DNA of 51,265 nucleotides from NCBI RefSeq assembly GCF_023227905.1, contig NZ_JALOCF010000031.1, positions 1 to 51,265 on the forward strand, read 5' to 3'. The stretch's first letter is position 1, and every line of letters starts with the position of its first letter. This DNA comes from Methylobacter sp. (GTDB lineage: Bacteria; Pseudomonadota; Gammaproteobacteria; Methylococcales; Methylomonadaceae). Below are positions 51,114 to 51,265 of the stretch, in pieces. The notes under the pieces were generated by a model. It was not told the DNA's origin, ran no database searches, and saw only the letters and a list, made by a program, of their open reading frames with translations. Both the position numbers and the translations under genes were made by a program.

Positions 51114-51265
51114 ACATCCCATACCCGTCAATTACTGATACTTAGTGCCTGAAAGAAAACTCGCTTTTTTTCATGATTCTGCCAACTCACTGAGCCTAAC
51201 TCCAGCCATTTTTCGGCGCAGGTCAGTCAATTTCCTCTTTTGGTGGTGCTCAATGGTGCAAATCC

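Noticed and set aside
1..51265. CRISPR array, tRNA or rRNA genes
   Set aside because: No regularly spaced direct repeats, cloverleaf tRNA sequence or rRNA segment was seen by eye; the repeats present are dispersed palindromes.

Overview
The window reads as chromosomal DNA of a gammaproteobacterium, most likely a methanotroph-like (Methylococcales-type) organism. The basis is an aryl-polyene pigment cluster, a stand-alone MEDS sensor gene (a domain named from methanogens and methylotrophs), cmoA, a one-polypeptide pyruvate:ferredoxin oxidoreductase, and very many dispersed palindromic repeats. The taxonomic call is inference. No rRNA, tRNA or CRISPR array was seen.

Layout. 1-7365 (minus): part of an aryl-polyene (APE) cluster, in transcription order ketosynthase-like protein, acyltransferase, two acyl carrier proteins, membrane protein, AMP-ligase/dehydratase fusion, glycosyltransferase, LpxL-type acyltransferase and an ammonia lyase cut by the left edge. 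7490-14223: a molybdate regulon, with divergent modE, an outer-membrane porin, modA, modB, modC and a two-domain molbindin; three ModE-like operators lie between modE and the porin. 14479-17376: a MEDS sensor gene and a hybrid histidine kinase. 17382-20103: thioredoxin 2, two alpha/beta hydrolases and a membrane protein. 20267-24272 (minus): a trehalose/glycogen pair, treZ and a glycogen debranching enzyme. 24273-26417: gene-poor, with one small ORF and half of an IS630-type transposase. 26567-28306: a membrane protein divergent from a TetR regulator plus an FMN-binding oxidase-like protein, with two palindromic operators between them. 28425-35893 (minus): a Cus-type copper/silver RND efflux operon (outer-membrane factor, adaptor, pump), bracketed by a small Cys/His-rich protein and a small lipoprotein. 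36278-38626: citrate synthase and, on the opposite strand, glucokinase. 39157-43306: a small membrane protein, a ferredoxin-type reductase next to a truncated haemoglobin, cmoA, cytochrome b561 and a cupin. 43337-44965: a PAS-GGDEF-EAL protein. 46290-50970 (minus): nifJ followed by a dihydroorotate-dehydrogenase-like gene.

The most striking theme is the density of dispersed palindromic elements and where they sit. Two lie inside genes without breaking the frame: a 151-bp element in the cusA-type pump, which has a second copy of the same length between modB and modC, and an 18-bp-arm palindrome inside nifJ. Others sit between the genes of operons (APE and mod), and one appears to supply the ribosome-binding site of an APE gene. 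The second theme is the ModE-box-controlled porin in front of modABC, a candidate outer-membrane molybdate channel.

All identities and alignments were made by eye; no database search was possible.
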